Source: Chlamydomonas reinhardtii (Eukaryota > Chlorophyta > Chlorophyceae > Chlamydomonadales > Chlamydomonadaceae). Taken from it: 64,000 bases of DNA. The first letter of the stretch is position 1. Every line of letters starts with the position of its first letter. Below are positions 1 through 11,838 of this stretch, piece after piece. The position numbers and the translations under genes were made by a program. The notes under the pieces are model-generated. The model worked only from the letters and a program-made list of their open reading frames with translations, ran no database searches and was not told the DNA's origin. The stretch is from NCBI RefSeq assembly GCF_000002595.2, contig NC_057010.1, positions 6,315,527 through 6,379,526 of the forward strand, written 5' to 3'.

Positions 1-57
1 CGCCGCGCCCAACCCCACACGCCTGCCGCACCCAACCCCACACGGCGCGGCCTTCCG

Positions 58-58
<1 letters not shown>

Positions 59-120
<62 letters not shown>
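59..120. repeat. (CA)n microsatellite
   Basis: About 30 uninterrupted CA units lie in the intron upstream of the exon that starts at 170. Confidence 0.97.
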
Positions 121-123
<3 letters not shown>

Positions 124-169
124 TCTCAGACCGAGCCCACCACACCCAGCTCCCCACCCCCGCCCCCAG

Positions 170-771
170 GCCCCGCTGGGCAGTGGTGGCAACCTGCCCG
201 GTGTAATCGCCCGAGTGCGGGAGCTGGTGCAGCAGGTGGGGGGGGGGCGCAGAGGGCTGAGAGCGAGGGGGCTGGGGGCGAGCGGGGACCCATGCACTGC
301 CACATACACGACTGGCCTCTTAAACCCATACATGCAAGTAAGGCCTGTGCCTTAATTCCTCACCACCATACGCCCCCCCCCGCCGCCACACTCCTGACCT
401 GACCGCCGCTTGCTCGTGAACACACGGCCCCGCCCGGCCCCACGCAGCTGGGCGGCGGCGGCGCGGCGGACGCCCTCCGCACCGCCGCCCGCACCGCCCG
501 AGACCAGGTGGCGGCGGCTCTGGGCATCGGCGGCGGCGGCGGCGGCGGCCCCTCGGGCGGCGGCGGCCAGTCGGCACAGGGTGCGGGCGTCGCCACCGGC
601 CAGTCGGCCGACCCCGCTGCTGCTGCTGGCAGTGGCGGCAGCGGCGGCAGTCGGCCGGGTGTGGCGGCGCTGGAGCGACTGACGGACATGCTCAAGCAGC
701 GCCAGGCGGCGGCGGAGGCGGCGGCGCAGGCGCAGAGCGCGGCGGCGGGCGACACTGCTGCCAGTGGCTAG
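170..771 (+). CDS. 3' end of a gene cut by the window edge; tandem paralogue of the next gene
   Basis: Two exons are visible. The first (170-235) follows a cccccag acceptor and reads APLGSGGNLPGVIARVRELV. The second (448-771) follows cacgcag and ends in TAG. The intron phase is 0 at both joins. The last exon encodes an Ala/Gly-rich tail with a short helical stretch (ALERLTDMLKQRQAAAEAAA). These exons match the last two exons of the gene at 2721-6005 almost base for base at their starts, so the two loci arose by tandem duplication. The upstream exons lie outside the window. The function is unknown. The stretch just before position 121 is a CA microsatellite in the preceding intron. Confidence 0.85.
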
Positions 772-2720
772 TGGGTGTACAGTGTGGTTGTGGGTTTGCG
801 GCACGTTGACGGCGTGTGCCAGCCAACCAGCAAGCAGTGGGTGCGGTTCGAACGCACGTGTGTGATTTGATGGCGTAACGGTGATTTGTGGCAAGTCACA
901 AAGTCGGCAGCAGCAGCGGCGGCACTCAGGGGAGGGAGGCATGCAGCCGAGGCTTGCAAGCAATAATGGAGGGCCGCCGGCCCCTGTACCACACACGCAT
1001 ACGGCGGTATGTTAATATATCTACACAAAGATAATTCTTCTCATCATGGATTCCAAGCACGCAAGCAACGGAGAGGCATTCGTCACAACGGCGCGCTAGG
1101 TGCCATGCACCCACATGGGTGGCTTACTAGCTCATATGTGTGGGTAGTTTGGTCTCGCTTGCTGCTGGCGCGCTTTGATCGTGATCCAACCGGAGAAGGA
1201 TACACAAATATGCATGCAGCAGGCGTGCGGATTGCTCTACAGACTGAGTCGTCCGTTGAGCGATGGGGGTGGCGGTCGCAGTGGCGGCTGTGGTGGGGGC
1301 GGTGCGCCGTGTGTTCGAAGTATTTCGAAGCGCACTGCTGAAGGACGCATGGGTGCGCCTACCTGGCGGGGGGGGCTGGGCCTGGGGGCGGCTGGGGGCT
1401 GTGGTGCAGGGGCGGCTGAGGGCGGTGGGGCGGGGGTGGAGGGATGCGATGGATGGCTTTCATTGCGGTCATCTAACCTACAAAGATTTAGTGCAAAGTG
1501 AGACGTGTAGAACGTAATGTTTATAATCCTTAACCAGGCCGCCGCAGTGTGGCGGCCGGGGACCCATGCGACGTCGGAGTCGTGTGTGAGGAATGACAGA
1601 AGTTGGGGCGGGGGGCCCAGCACGCCCGCCACCCACCGGGCCGGCAGCAGGGCTTACCTATCAGACGGGATGCATGTGTGGTTACGTGTCTGCAATTCGG
1701 TTTGTTGAGATGAGACGGGGGGCGTGTAATTGTTGCAGGCAGCGGGCACGTGCGCTGTGCGTGTGTGCAACACGCGTCTTGGGCTGTTGGTGTTGGGGGG
1801 TGGGTGGGCTCACTCTCAGTTCCTGCTGCTGGCTCCCAGGAGCCAGGAACTGAGAGTTGGGAGGAGGAGTCGGCGTGACGGGCAACGTACTACGCCAGGT
1901 GGGCCAGCCCCCCCGGCCTCACAGTCGTCTATCTACCTCATGTGTAATGCTGCTGCCACACAGGCGCACCTGCCACACCTACACACCTGCCACACCTACA
2001 CACCTGCCATACCCACAGCCCCCGGCTCCGCCCAGCTGTCAGCAGCTGCTCGGAATAACGTAGGCGCTGCCAGCTACAGACACCGCCTGCCTGCCCAGCA
2101 TACGTATCGGCCCACCCGTCGCCGCCACAGCTCCATCCGCCCCGCACGCCCGCCCCAACCCGTGCCCAGACAGTGCCAGCAGGTCCCCGCGCCCGCCCCC
2201 GGCCCCCGGCAGCAGACAGGCGACGACTGCAGCGCCAGGCAGGGGCCGGAGCCGTGCAGGCGCGGGGGTGTGGGCGCAGCTGCCCGGGTGCCCGGGTCGA
2301 GGCCGCACTGGCGCCCGCCGGGGACAGCGCCGGGGAGCAGGGAGCTGCCAAATCATCATGACATAGGCTAGCTTCACGTGTCCATCACGAAGGTAGTTCA
2401 TGACCGCCGGTTAGGACGGGACGCAGATGCCGCCGCCGGGAGTATCGCTCCGGTCGGCCCGCGCCGAGGCGAGGCAGGGCCGCTCCAAGAGGAGGAGGGG
2501 GGGGGGGCACACCAGCGGTCCGGCCGGCGCCGTCAGTCCGCATCATGGCTCCTCAGTGAGGCCCCGCATCCTACCGAAGCCGAGGTCCCTGATCGCCTCG
2601 GCAGCAGCAGCTGTAGCTTGGTAGCCTGCTGACTTGTTTCCCGGCACCCTAGCCGCACACTCGCGGCTTCCACGCAACAGCCCACCACTCAGCCAGTCCC
2701 CTCTGACCCACAAAGCACTC
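772..2720. other. Intergenic stretch between the two tandem paralogues
   Basis: I found no convincing exon here. It holds the 3' flank of the left gene, a G-rich tract around 1350-1440, an imperfect hairpin (1812-1857), a short tandem of a CACCTGCCACACCTA-like unit near 1965-2010, and the 5' region of the 453-aa gene. Open frames here have poor or mixed codon usage. Confidence 0.6.
1812..1857. repeat. Imperfect inverted repeat (hairpin)
   Basis: The arm ACTCTCAGTTCCTG...CTGGCTCC pairs with GGAGCCAGGAACTGAGAGT, apart from a 3-base bulge. The loop is about two bases. It could be a structural element or the remains of a small inverted-repeat transposon. No partner copy is visible in the window. 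Confidence 0.7.
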
Positions 2721-5700
2721 ATGCCTGGGCGCAGGCCCCACAGCAACAGCAGCGGCAGTAGCAGGCACGTGCTGCTGCTGCCGCTGCTGGCTGCAGCACT
2801 GCTGGCCGCGTCGCTACTGCCGCTGTCGCCCAAGCTGATCGCGGCGGCTACTGCCGTGGACGCGGGCCTGCTAGCGGCCGAGCAGGCGGCGGCTGGCAGT
2901 AGTGTGTTTAGTGGCGGCGGTGGCAGTAGCAGCGGCGGCGGCGGCGGCGCGCAGCGGGTGCTGGCTGCGGCGGCGGCGGGGCAGGCAGACGGCGGGGAGG
3001 AGGCTGAGGCGGAGATGGCGGCGCAGCTGGCGGCGGGGGAGGTGGAGGGGCGGCGGCGGCTCATGTCGCTGGTGCGGGGTAGGTGCGGCGGGTGGTGCGC
3101 CGGGCGGTGCGGTCTGGTGGTGCGGTCTGGTGGTGCGGTCTGGTGGCGTGTGGGGGGTGGGTACGGCTCAACGCCCTGCCGGGTTGTGTGGCGCAAGGGC
3201 TAGCGTTGCAAGAGCGGCAGCGGTCGTGCGGCTGACCCCACGTTTGTTTTACACACACACACACACACACACGCACACACACAAACCCAAACACACGCAC
3301 ACACACACAGACTCCCACACTCTGTAAGGTTACTCCTCCCTTTTCCACACACCGCACGCACGCAGCCGGCCCGCTGCCCGGCCTCTCCTTCCCCGGCTTC
3401 CCCGGCGCCGGCCTGGTGCCTGGCGGCGGCGTGGCGGGCGCGGCGGTGGCGGCGGGGGCTGCGGGTGCGGGTTACGTGATCACGCAGCAGGACCCCATCG
3501 CCATCGCGCTGCGGCAGCTGAGCATTGTGGCCATTGAGGCGTACGGCACAGAGGTGTCCGCCGCCCTCGGCATGTGCGTGCGTGTGTTCATGTGTGTGTT
3601 CTTGTGCGTGTGTGTTTCGGGGGTTGCTGGGTGCTGACAAGGGTGCGGGGTGGCCAGTAAGGGGCTGCCGGGGGCTGGCAGTGCTGAGGCCCGGGTGCGT
3701 GCGAGCAGTTGCGAGCATGAGTTTACGGTGTACACTCCTTGCCGCCCCCTCCTCACACCTCCACACCCGACACCCTCCACCGCCCCACCCCACCCACCGC
3801 CCCCCACCCACCACTCACCCCACACACCTCTATCTCCCGCCTCTCCCCCCCCCCAGCGCCGTGAGTGCGCTGGACGCCCGGCTGGCGCGCTACTCCGCCT
3901 ACCTGAAGCGCGAGGCGGACGCGCTCAAGGACGGCAGCTCGCCGGCACAGCTGGACCAGGTGCAGCGGGAGATACGGGTGAGGAGGGGGGAGGGGGGAGG
4001 GGGGGCGGGTAGGAGGGTGGCGAGTGGGTAGCCGTCTAAACCGCGTGGGGGGAAAGGTTGTACGCCCGAGCCCGCCGATAGCACCCTTCAAGTATCTACC
4101 ACCACTACCATGGACCGAGGGCGCGGACCACGGCGGTCACACCTGCACCCGTCCACTGCCTTCACCTCCCCCTCTTGCCCCTGCCCACTTCCAACCCACC
4201 CTCACCCCCGCTCACCCCCCGCTCACCTTTGGCACCCCCCCATCTTCCCGTCAGGTGCTGGTGGTGCTGCGGGCCGCGCTCAAGGACACGCAGGCGCGGT
4301 TGGGCGTGTACGTCAAGTTCCTGACCGCCGCCACCAGCGCCTGGACAGCATGGGTGTACGGCATACAGGTGGGGGGCGGGTGGGTGGGGGGTGGGGGGTA
4401 GCCGTTCATGGGGTGTTATGTTGGGTGGTTGTAAATACCAGCCCAAAGCAAACCAAACCAAGAGAAGGGCGGAAGGAGTGGTGGTGGCGGAAGGGGAAGT
4501 ATACAGCGTGTTGACGACGTGCAGGGCAGGGTGTGTGTGTGTGGGGGGGGGGGGGCCGAGCCGGTTGACTCGAGCCGGGGGTGCAGTGCGTGGACTAAGC
4601 CAGCAGGGGCAGGGCAGCTGCGACCCTTTGGGACCCCCCGACCGAACAGGAGCCAACACGCCCCTACCCCTGCTCCCACCTTGCCCCCTCCCGCCACCCC
4701 AGTACCGCTTCCAATCCGCCAACGTCAACTTCCTGACCGCCAACGACCCCTTTGGCGTGGAGTACGCGCGCGTGTTCTTCAGGTGTGTGTGCGTGTGTGT
4801 ATATGGGTGTGTGTGTGTGTGTTTGTGTGAAAGCCATGATATCCTCCCCCGATGGACCCTCCCCCTCCCCCTCCCCCTCCCCCTCCCCTCCCCCTCCCTC
4901 TCCAGTCTGTCCGACCAGACCAAGCTGATTGCGCTGCTGCTCAAGCCCTTCATCACAGAGTTCACATTCGGCCAGTGAGGCGGACGGGGGGAGAGGGGGA
5001 TGAGGGAGATATGGGGGAGAGGTGGAGAGCGCGGGCTGGGGGCTGGGAGGCGGTAGCACCCACACGCACACGAACAGTCACACACACGCATGCTTCCCCA
5101 ATCCATCCCCCATTCGTGTCTCGGTGTACTTGGGAATGGTTTACACAACACACTTGCCCTCCCTCCTCTCCCCCCCCTCCCAGGGAGTTCTTCAACAGCC
5201 TGGCCGGCATCCTGCTGGACGCCTACAACACCGAGCGCGACAGGCTCACAGTCACACCCGTGGCCACACTGAATGTAGGCGTAGGAGTTTATGGGGGGGG
5301 AAGGGGCGTGTGTGGCTGCGCCTCCCTAGTATGTGCCGCACCCCCCCCCCGTCACCCGCACTTCGCATTCCTCCTCACACTGCCGCTCCTGCTCCTGTTG
5401 CACTCGCCGTCCCACGCAACACTCCACGCACCCTCCCACGCACCCTCCAACCCCCCAACCCCCCGCCCATAGGCCCCGCTGGGCAGTGGTGGCAACCTGC
5501 AGTCCGTCATCGCCCGAGTGCAACAGCTGGCCAAGCGGGTGAGGGTGAGGGCGGGAGAAGGCGGGCCGGGGGGGAGGGCCGGGTGTGGGCGCTGGAGTGT
5601 GGGGCGCTGGGTACGAGGCCACGGACCGAGGCGGTCCTGGCGACACCCTGGCGGCAGCAGCCCACCATGAACATGTCCTAAGCGACCGCCTGCCCCCCCT

Positions 5701-6005
5701 GTCCCCCCTGTCCCCCCTCCCTCCCCCCTCCCCCCGCCCCCTCACCTCAGCTGGGCGGCGGCGGCGCGGCGGACGGGCTCCTGGCGGCGGCTCGGCAGGG
5801 CCGCGACAACGTCATTGCCGCACTGAGGCCGCCGCTGCCGGGGGGCGGGAGCAACGTGGCCGGGCTGTGGCGCCAGGCGATGCAGGCCAGGCAGGGAGGA
5901 GGAGGAGGGGGCATGGGCCAGGCGGCGGACGGGCTCCTGGCGCGCATGCAGGGTCTGGCCGAGGGCGCGAGCAACGCCGGATTCTTCAGCGCGCAAAGCG
6001 GCTGA
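2721..6005 (+). CDS. Unknown secreted or membrane-anchored protein, 453 aa, 9 exons
   Basis: Exons: 2721-3078, 3366-3573, 3857-3977, 4255-4368, 4703-4782, 4906-4974, 5184-5274, 5473-5538, 5751-6005; all phases agree and the total is 454 codons. The chosen ATG (gcactcATG) gives a basic N-terminus, then a hydrophobic stretch (HVLLLPLLAAALLAASLLPL), which looks like a signal peptide or anchor. A Gly/Ala-rich second exon is followed by a mostly helical body (ALDARLARYSAYLKREADAL; GVYVKFLTAATSAWTAWVYG) and the conserved-looking LLLKPFITEFTFGQEFFNSL. I do not recognise the family. TGTAA at 6110-6114 is a plausible poly(A) signal. The last two exons are duplicated in the partial gene at 170-771, so this is a tandem family. 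A (CA)-rich intron and a 21-bp intronic repeat (4427-4447) lie inside it. Confidence 0.88.
4427..4462 (+). repeat. Intronic repeat, copy 1 (core GGTTGTAAATACCAGCCCAA)
   Basis: The core is followed by an A/C-rich stretch (GCAAACCAAACCAAG). It lies about 60 bases inside the intron that begins at 4369, after a G-rich run. The same core occurs in introns of the P450 gene (12933-12953) and, inverted, of the IQ gene (54766-54786). Confidence 0.85.
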
Positions 6006-6678
6006 GCTTAGGGATTGGCGAGCTGGCTGGACCGCGATATTGATACCGAGGACCAGGCATACCGTAAGGGCCAGTGAGCGTACAATCCAGTTGTCGACAT
6101 CAAGTCATTTGTAATTACTTGTGGTATTGTCGTTGCTATCAGGGTATGGCGAGCAAGCGTGTTGACGTTAGGTAGAGTTTCGTGCGTCCAGGGCGCAAGT
6201 TACAGGTGGCGTGTACCTCGAAGCCCAATAAAAAGGAGGGATATGTACATTTTGCGAGACAATTCGAATCCAACGTAACGACTAACGAGGCCGGCTGCTG
6301 AATCCGGCTGGCTGTCGGATTCCTGCCAGTACCTCAGTTGACACCAAAAGTAAAATTCTCTGTTGCAAAGAAACTCGCCATCAATAGACCGAGGGACATA
6401 AATATCCCTTGTCTGTAACAAGTGCCGGCCTATGCAACTGGGTGTCGGCTTCAACATGTGCCCCACCATCCCCCAACAACCGTTTCCCCACCCAACACCA
6501 CTTGTCCGCAATGTGCAGCAGTGTGGCTTAATGACCTGGCACTGACGTAAGGACGCACCACCATGCAACGGGTCTAACACCCGCCTCAACCCCCACGGCC
6601 CCACGGCCCCGGCCCTCAACACATGTATGCCGCGCCTCAAACCTCCAGCGGGCCTCAGCCCCCCACCCGCCGCGGCCC
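6006..6678. other. 3' flank between convergent genes
   Basis: It contains the TGTAA signal (6110-6114) for the 453-aa gene, then AT-richer sequence than its surroundings, with no credible exon. It runs up to the stop of the minus-strand gene at 6679. Confidence 0.6.
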
Positions 6679-7565
<887 letters not shown>

Positions 7566-8665
7566 CGCCTGCGTCACCGCCACCGTGGCGCGCGCGCCTC
7601 ACGGCGGTCAGACTGCCTACACCGCCGTGACCCTGCCCATTACAGCCCTGCCGCAGCGCTGCCGCAGCCACAACAGCGTTCTCGCACCGCTGCTGGTGCT
7701 GGAGCTGCGGCCGCGACTGGACGGCGGCGGCGGCGAGGCCACCACCACCCGGCGACCCAAGGCGGGCCAGGCTGCTGCCCCCTACTCAGCGGGCCGCCGT
7801 GACAGCCGCCAGCAGCTGCAGTGCCATGTCTGTTTGTTTGTTTGTTTGCCCGCAGTAATGCGCCTACCTGCTGGTGTTGCGCACCGCAATGCGACTGCGT
7901 GCTGCGGGGCCAAAGCTGAGGTAACGGGGTGCTCCTACTGGATACACCTGACATCCCTGCCCGCCATCCCGATGCGAACCCCTGCCCGGGCCCCCGAGGG
8001 TCTTACTTGCCCTCCAGCAGCAGCCTGCAGTATCACCGCATGCATTACACCCGCTGCCCATGCGCGGGGGCCTGCACAGCCGCCACGTGCGCGGCACCCT
8101 AGCTCCTGGTCTCAATAAGCTTCGATGCAACAGACCGAGAGGGGCGTACGTGCGTGTTGCAGATCTCCAGCCGCCCCCCGCGCGCCCCTCCCGTGGCCGG
8201 TCACCTCCCTCGCCTAGTCCTCATGCACGCAGTCTCGCACACGCACACACACACTGCGCTTTCGAGAGCACACACATACGCGCGCACAGCTCCTCTCCGT
8301 CCTTCATCCGCTAGTGGCGTCTGCGACCGGCGGCTCCCTCTCCCTCCCACCGCAGGGCGCCCGGGCCTCATCTCCTGGCCCACACCACACCACCTCCGGC
8401 GGCCACCCTACTAGACCACAATCACACCCGCCAGGGCCTATATCAGTGGGCCTATCTCAGTGGCCTGTCTCAGTGGGCCTATCCACTCATGGCCACACGC
8501 AAGCACCACCTGCCATACGGTGGGTTCCCCGGCCATCACCTAGTCACCCTATCCCCGCCGCCTGTGTGTCCTCTTCCCTCTCGCTCCTGCAGTAGTCTCT
8601 GGCCCCTCCCCCTCCATCCCAGCCTTTCGCCCCCCCAGTCGGTCGGCCCCCCCCCCCTCGCCCGC
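7566..8665. other. Unresolved stretch between minus-strand genes
   Basis: Around 7545-7820 a plus-strand frame (HNSVLAPLLVLELRPRLDGG) and its antisense frame both have G/C-ending codons. It may hold upstream exons of the minus-strand gene ending at 6679 or a plus-strand exon. The rest (7830-8665) has CA tracts, C-rich intron-like sequence and nothing I can call. Confidence 0.4.
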
Positions 8666-9419
8666 CTAGGCGTCGGTCTGGTCGGCTGTGTCTGTCAGGG
8701 TGGAGCCGCTGCCGTCGTGTCCCGGCGGCAGCTCCGACCCGCCGTCCTCGTCAGTCACAGGGGCGTCGGCCGGGTCCACCAGCCGGTGGGGGGCATGAGG
8801 GGGCGGCGGCGCGGGCTCGCCATCACCACTGCTGCTGCCACTGCCGCCAGCGGTGCTGCTGGTGGTGGTCGTGGTCGGGCCTGCAAGGCGGGGGTCTGGG
8901 TCAGAGGTCTACTACTATCATTCTACTGCATCTTAGACGTGCGTCTTGCTCCGAACCCCCGCTGACCGCAGCCTGCCGCCAGTAACAGCACCGCTCCGGC
9001 CACTCTCCCGCTCGAAGCCCTGCGCCCCAGGCCTGCGGCCCCTAGCTCGGGCCCCCCCACCACCACCACTCACCGCCGACCGGCATGTCGCCCTCCCGCT
9101 TGCCGCCTCCGCCGCCACTGTCGCCGGCCGGCTGCATGCCTGCACGATGCGGGAAGGCGCCCGGGAGGTGAGTGGGTGCACAGGGCGGTCGGGCGGCAGC
9201 CTCGCTCCTGGGCGCTAGGTCTCACATCGGCACCGCACGACAGTGACCCACGCACGCACCGAAGTCAGGCGACGGCGGCCCCGTCTCCGCCGGCCCCTCG
9301 CGCGAGCTGAAGCCCGCAGCTGCAGCAGGGCCCCCGCGCGGGCCGACTGGGCCGCCGCCGGTGCGCTGCAGTGCCGCGCCGCGCAGCAGCGCGGCCTTGA
9401 AGGAGGGCGGCAGTTGCAT
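8666..9419 (-). CDS. Unknown low-complexity protein, 3 exons
   Basis: Exons on the minus strand: 9419-9260, 9139-9074, 8880-8666 (TAG). The phases are 1 and 1 and agree exactly (G|GC at both joins). The start at 9419 gives MQLPPSFKAALLRGAALQRT. An in-frame upstream acceptor (acatag, about 9437) means another 5' exon is possible. The middle exon is Gly-rich with KREGDMPVGG. The last exon is Ser/Thr/Pro/Asp-rich and acidic, ending TLTDTADQTDA. Codon use is strongly biased to G/C endings. No domain is recognised and the protein is likely disordered. It is about 147 aa as modelled. It is divergent from the ORF at 9726. Confidence 0.62.
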
Positions 9420-9725
9420 GTGTGTTGTGGTAGTGGGCTATGTTGTAGGGGTAGCAGTAGCAGGTGAAGTCGAATGTAGCGCGTGTGTGCAGCAGGTGCA
9501 GGTGCAGGTGCAGGCAGGTGCCGCCGGGAGCTCACTCGCGGGCCCCCGCGGGCGATGGTGTCATGGCGCCCATGCCGCCGGACGACCCAGGCTGAGCGTT
9601 TCCTCCCCAGCAGACTGAACACAGGCCAAACCATAGTCTGTAGCGCGACCACATATTGCCTAAAAGACTAAAACCCCACCTCACAAACCGCCGCTTGCGT
9701 ATCAGCCACAACAAGAGCCGCCGTC
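9420..9725. other. Divergent intergenic stretch
   Basis: Probable shared promoter and 5' UTR of the minus-strand gene starting at 9419 and the plus-strand ORF at 9726. A minus-strand frame around 9580 (SSGGMGAMTPSPAGAR) looks coding but does not join the next exon in frame. Confidence 0.45.
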
Positions 9726-10181
9726 ATGAGCTCCGCAAGCGCCGCTCCGCCTCCGGACACCTCGCCAGGCCCCTACGTGGAGGGCGCGGCGGGTCAGGGG
9801 CCGCTGCAGGCCACGGGGCTGTTCACTCCCGCCGGACAGCCGCCGCTGATGCGAGTGGAGGGAGACCGGCTGGTGCTGCGGACCCTGGAGGGCGAGGGAG
9901 CGGAGGGGGCGGGGACGGGCACGGCGGCGGAGGCAGCAGGCGGAGGAGGCGCCAGGCGCGGCGGAGAGGGCACGCCGGTAGGGGCTGGGGAGAGTGCAGC
10001 CAGTGGCGGTGGCGGTGGTGGCGGTGGTGGCGGTATGATGCAGCGCGGGGTGGGGGAGGCGCTGGAGGCCGTGTCAGCAACAGCAGGCGGCCAGCAGCAC
10101 CCCGGACCCGCCCCCGCTGCGCTGGGTGCGGGCCTCACCACCGGGCCACCGCCACCCGCGGGCGAGGAGCTGGGCCTGTGA
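9726..10181 (+). CDS. Small intronless hypothetical protein, 151 aa
   Basis: The single open frame starts gccgtcATGAGC and ends TGA. The N-terminal third has normal composition (GPYVEGAAGQGPLQATGLFT, then a run of PLMRVEGDRLVLRTLEGE). The remainder is Gly/Ala-rich and probably disordered. TGTAA at 10483-10487 could be its poly(A) signal. The antisense frame is also open because of base composition, so coding status rests on codon use and on the non-repetitive N-terminus. No family is recognised. Confidence 0.55.
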   Translation: MSSASAAPPPDTSPGPYVEGAAGQGPLQATGLFTPAGQPPLMRVEGDRLVLRTLEGEGAEGAGTGTAAEAAGGGGARRGGEGTPVGAGESAASGGGGGGGGGGMMQRGVGEALEAVSATAGGQQHPGPAPAALGAGLTTGPPPPAGEELGL

Positions 10182-10536
10182 TGTGCGTGCATGTACGTGT
10201 GCAGAGCCGGGAAGGCGAGGGGAAAGGCGCGAGGGAGCCGATGAGCGCAGGGGGCGAGCGCAAGGCCGGGTGGCCTGAACCGCGGGTCCTCCGAATGCCG
10301 TAAAGGTTTTCATGTTTTCTTACTTTGAATGTTATTGCGTATGGTCCTGGTGGTAAGTGGAGGCATTGGAACTGCGTTTCGGCGCAGGCCACAGAGACGC
10401 TGACACGGCGAGGTACATTTCCCGCGCGCGGCGTCACAACTTGCTGCAAACTCTCCTTCTACAGTCCATATGACACATCCATTGTAATACTGATGAAGTG
10501 TTCTACCTGATTGCATACCGCTCTGACGAGCGACTG
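10182..10536. other. 3' flank of the 151-aa ORF and 5' region of the P450 gene
   Basis: AT-richer than its surroundings, with a TGTAA at 10483-10487 close to the P450 start. No exon is seen. Confidence 0.55.
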
Positions 10537-11768
10537 ATGACGATGGTCCAGGACAGCATGATACAAGCGCTGGACGCGCTGCCGGTCCCAGCAGTGGCTG
10601 CATCAGTAGTCGCCGTAATAATCACGACCGTTCTTCTGGCTGTGTTTCGGAGTCGGCCTGGCGATGCGCCCTCGGTGCCCGGTCTTCCGCTTCTGGGTTC
10701 TGCCATGGCGCTCGGGCGACATGGCGTTGCGTTTATAAACAAGTGCCGCCAACAGGTAACGGTATCTAAGGAGCTTGGGATCACTGCCTGCACACCCCCT
10801 CGCCCTCGGAGCTGCCTCTGACCTGCTCGCTCCGCTGCCCGCTGGGCCCCTGCGCAGTTCGGTAACAGCTTCTCGTTGAGCCTGGCGGGTGTGAAGATGA
10901 CGTTCCTGTTCGACCCCCAGCACATCGACTACTTCTTTGGGGCGCCGGACAGCAAGATTACCTTCAGGCGTGTGGGGAGGGCGTGTGGGGGGCCTGGCCT
11001 TAGGAATTAGGCCGTGGTTACTGCATCGGTTCTCGAAGCTTCCCGGTGATCGCGCGTGTGACCTACCATCCCCACTCACTCGTGTACCTGTCAAATCTAG
11101 ACACCCCTGGCGCTGCTGCCTCGCCCGCCCTCCCCGCCACTGCCGGCACACAGGCCCGCAGTGGAGCAGTTCACACAGCGCGTGTTCGGACTCACCTCGC
11201 GCCTGTTCTTCCCACTGCACTTCAAGGTGGGGCTTGTGTGCGGGTGTGGTGGTGCGGGTGGGTGGCCTTTGTGGGGCGAGGGGTAGCACATCCCAACCCC
11301 ATTTGAGGCCGTGAGCGTTTGGCATGATAGGTGAGGCGGGCGGAGGCGGGCGGGCAAGGGGCGTGTGACCGGCTGCCGTGACCCGCATCGGGGACCCCTC
11401 CACAAAGCTGCATAGGATGAGGCTCCATGTCACGCCCACCGTTTTCCAGAACCCATTGCTTTGCCCCCTAACCTACCTGGCTCCCTTCCCTTCCCTCCGC
11501 CCGCCAGATGCTCACGGAGCTGCGCCACCTGCTGGTGCCCGCCAGCATAGCAGCCCACATGCAGGTGAGCGGGGGCAGCGGGGGCAGCGGAGGCAGCGGG
11601 GGCAGCGGGGGCAGGGGGCAGGGGCCGGCGGGCAGGGGGCAGGGGGCCGGGGTCCTCATGCCCGCCCGTGTGGCTGTTGGGCCCGGGGGGCGCGCGGCCT
11701 GTACTGTGCCCCGCCGCCCACCGCCCACACGTGCTCGCCCGCACACAGCCGCCCTCTTGCTGCTGCTG

Positions 11769-11838
<70 letters not shown>

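Noticed and set aside
842-858. GGTTCGAAC-like box resembling a tRNA B box
   Set aside because: No cloverleaf can be folded around it, and no A box is seen at the right distance. A similar GGTTCGAGCC near 30050 fails for the same reason.
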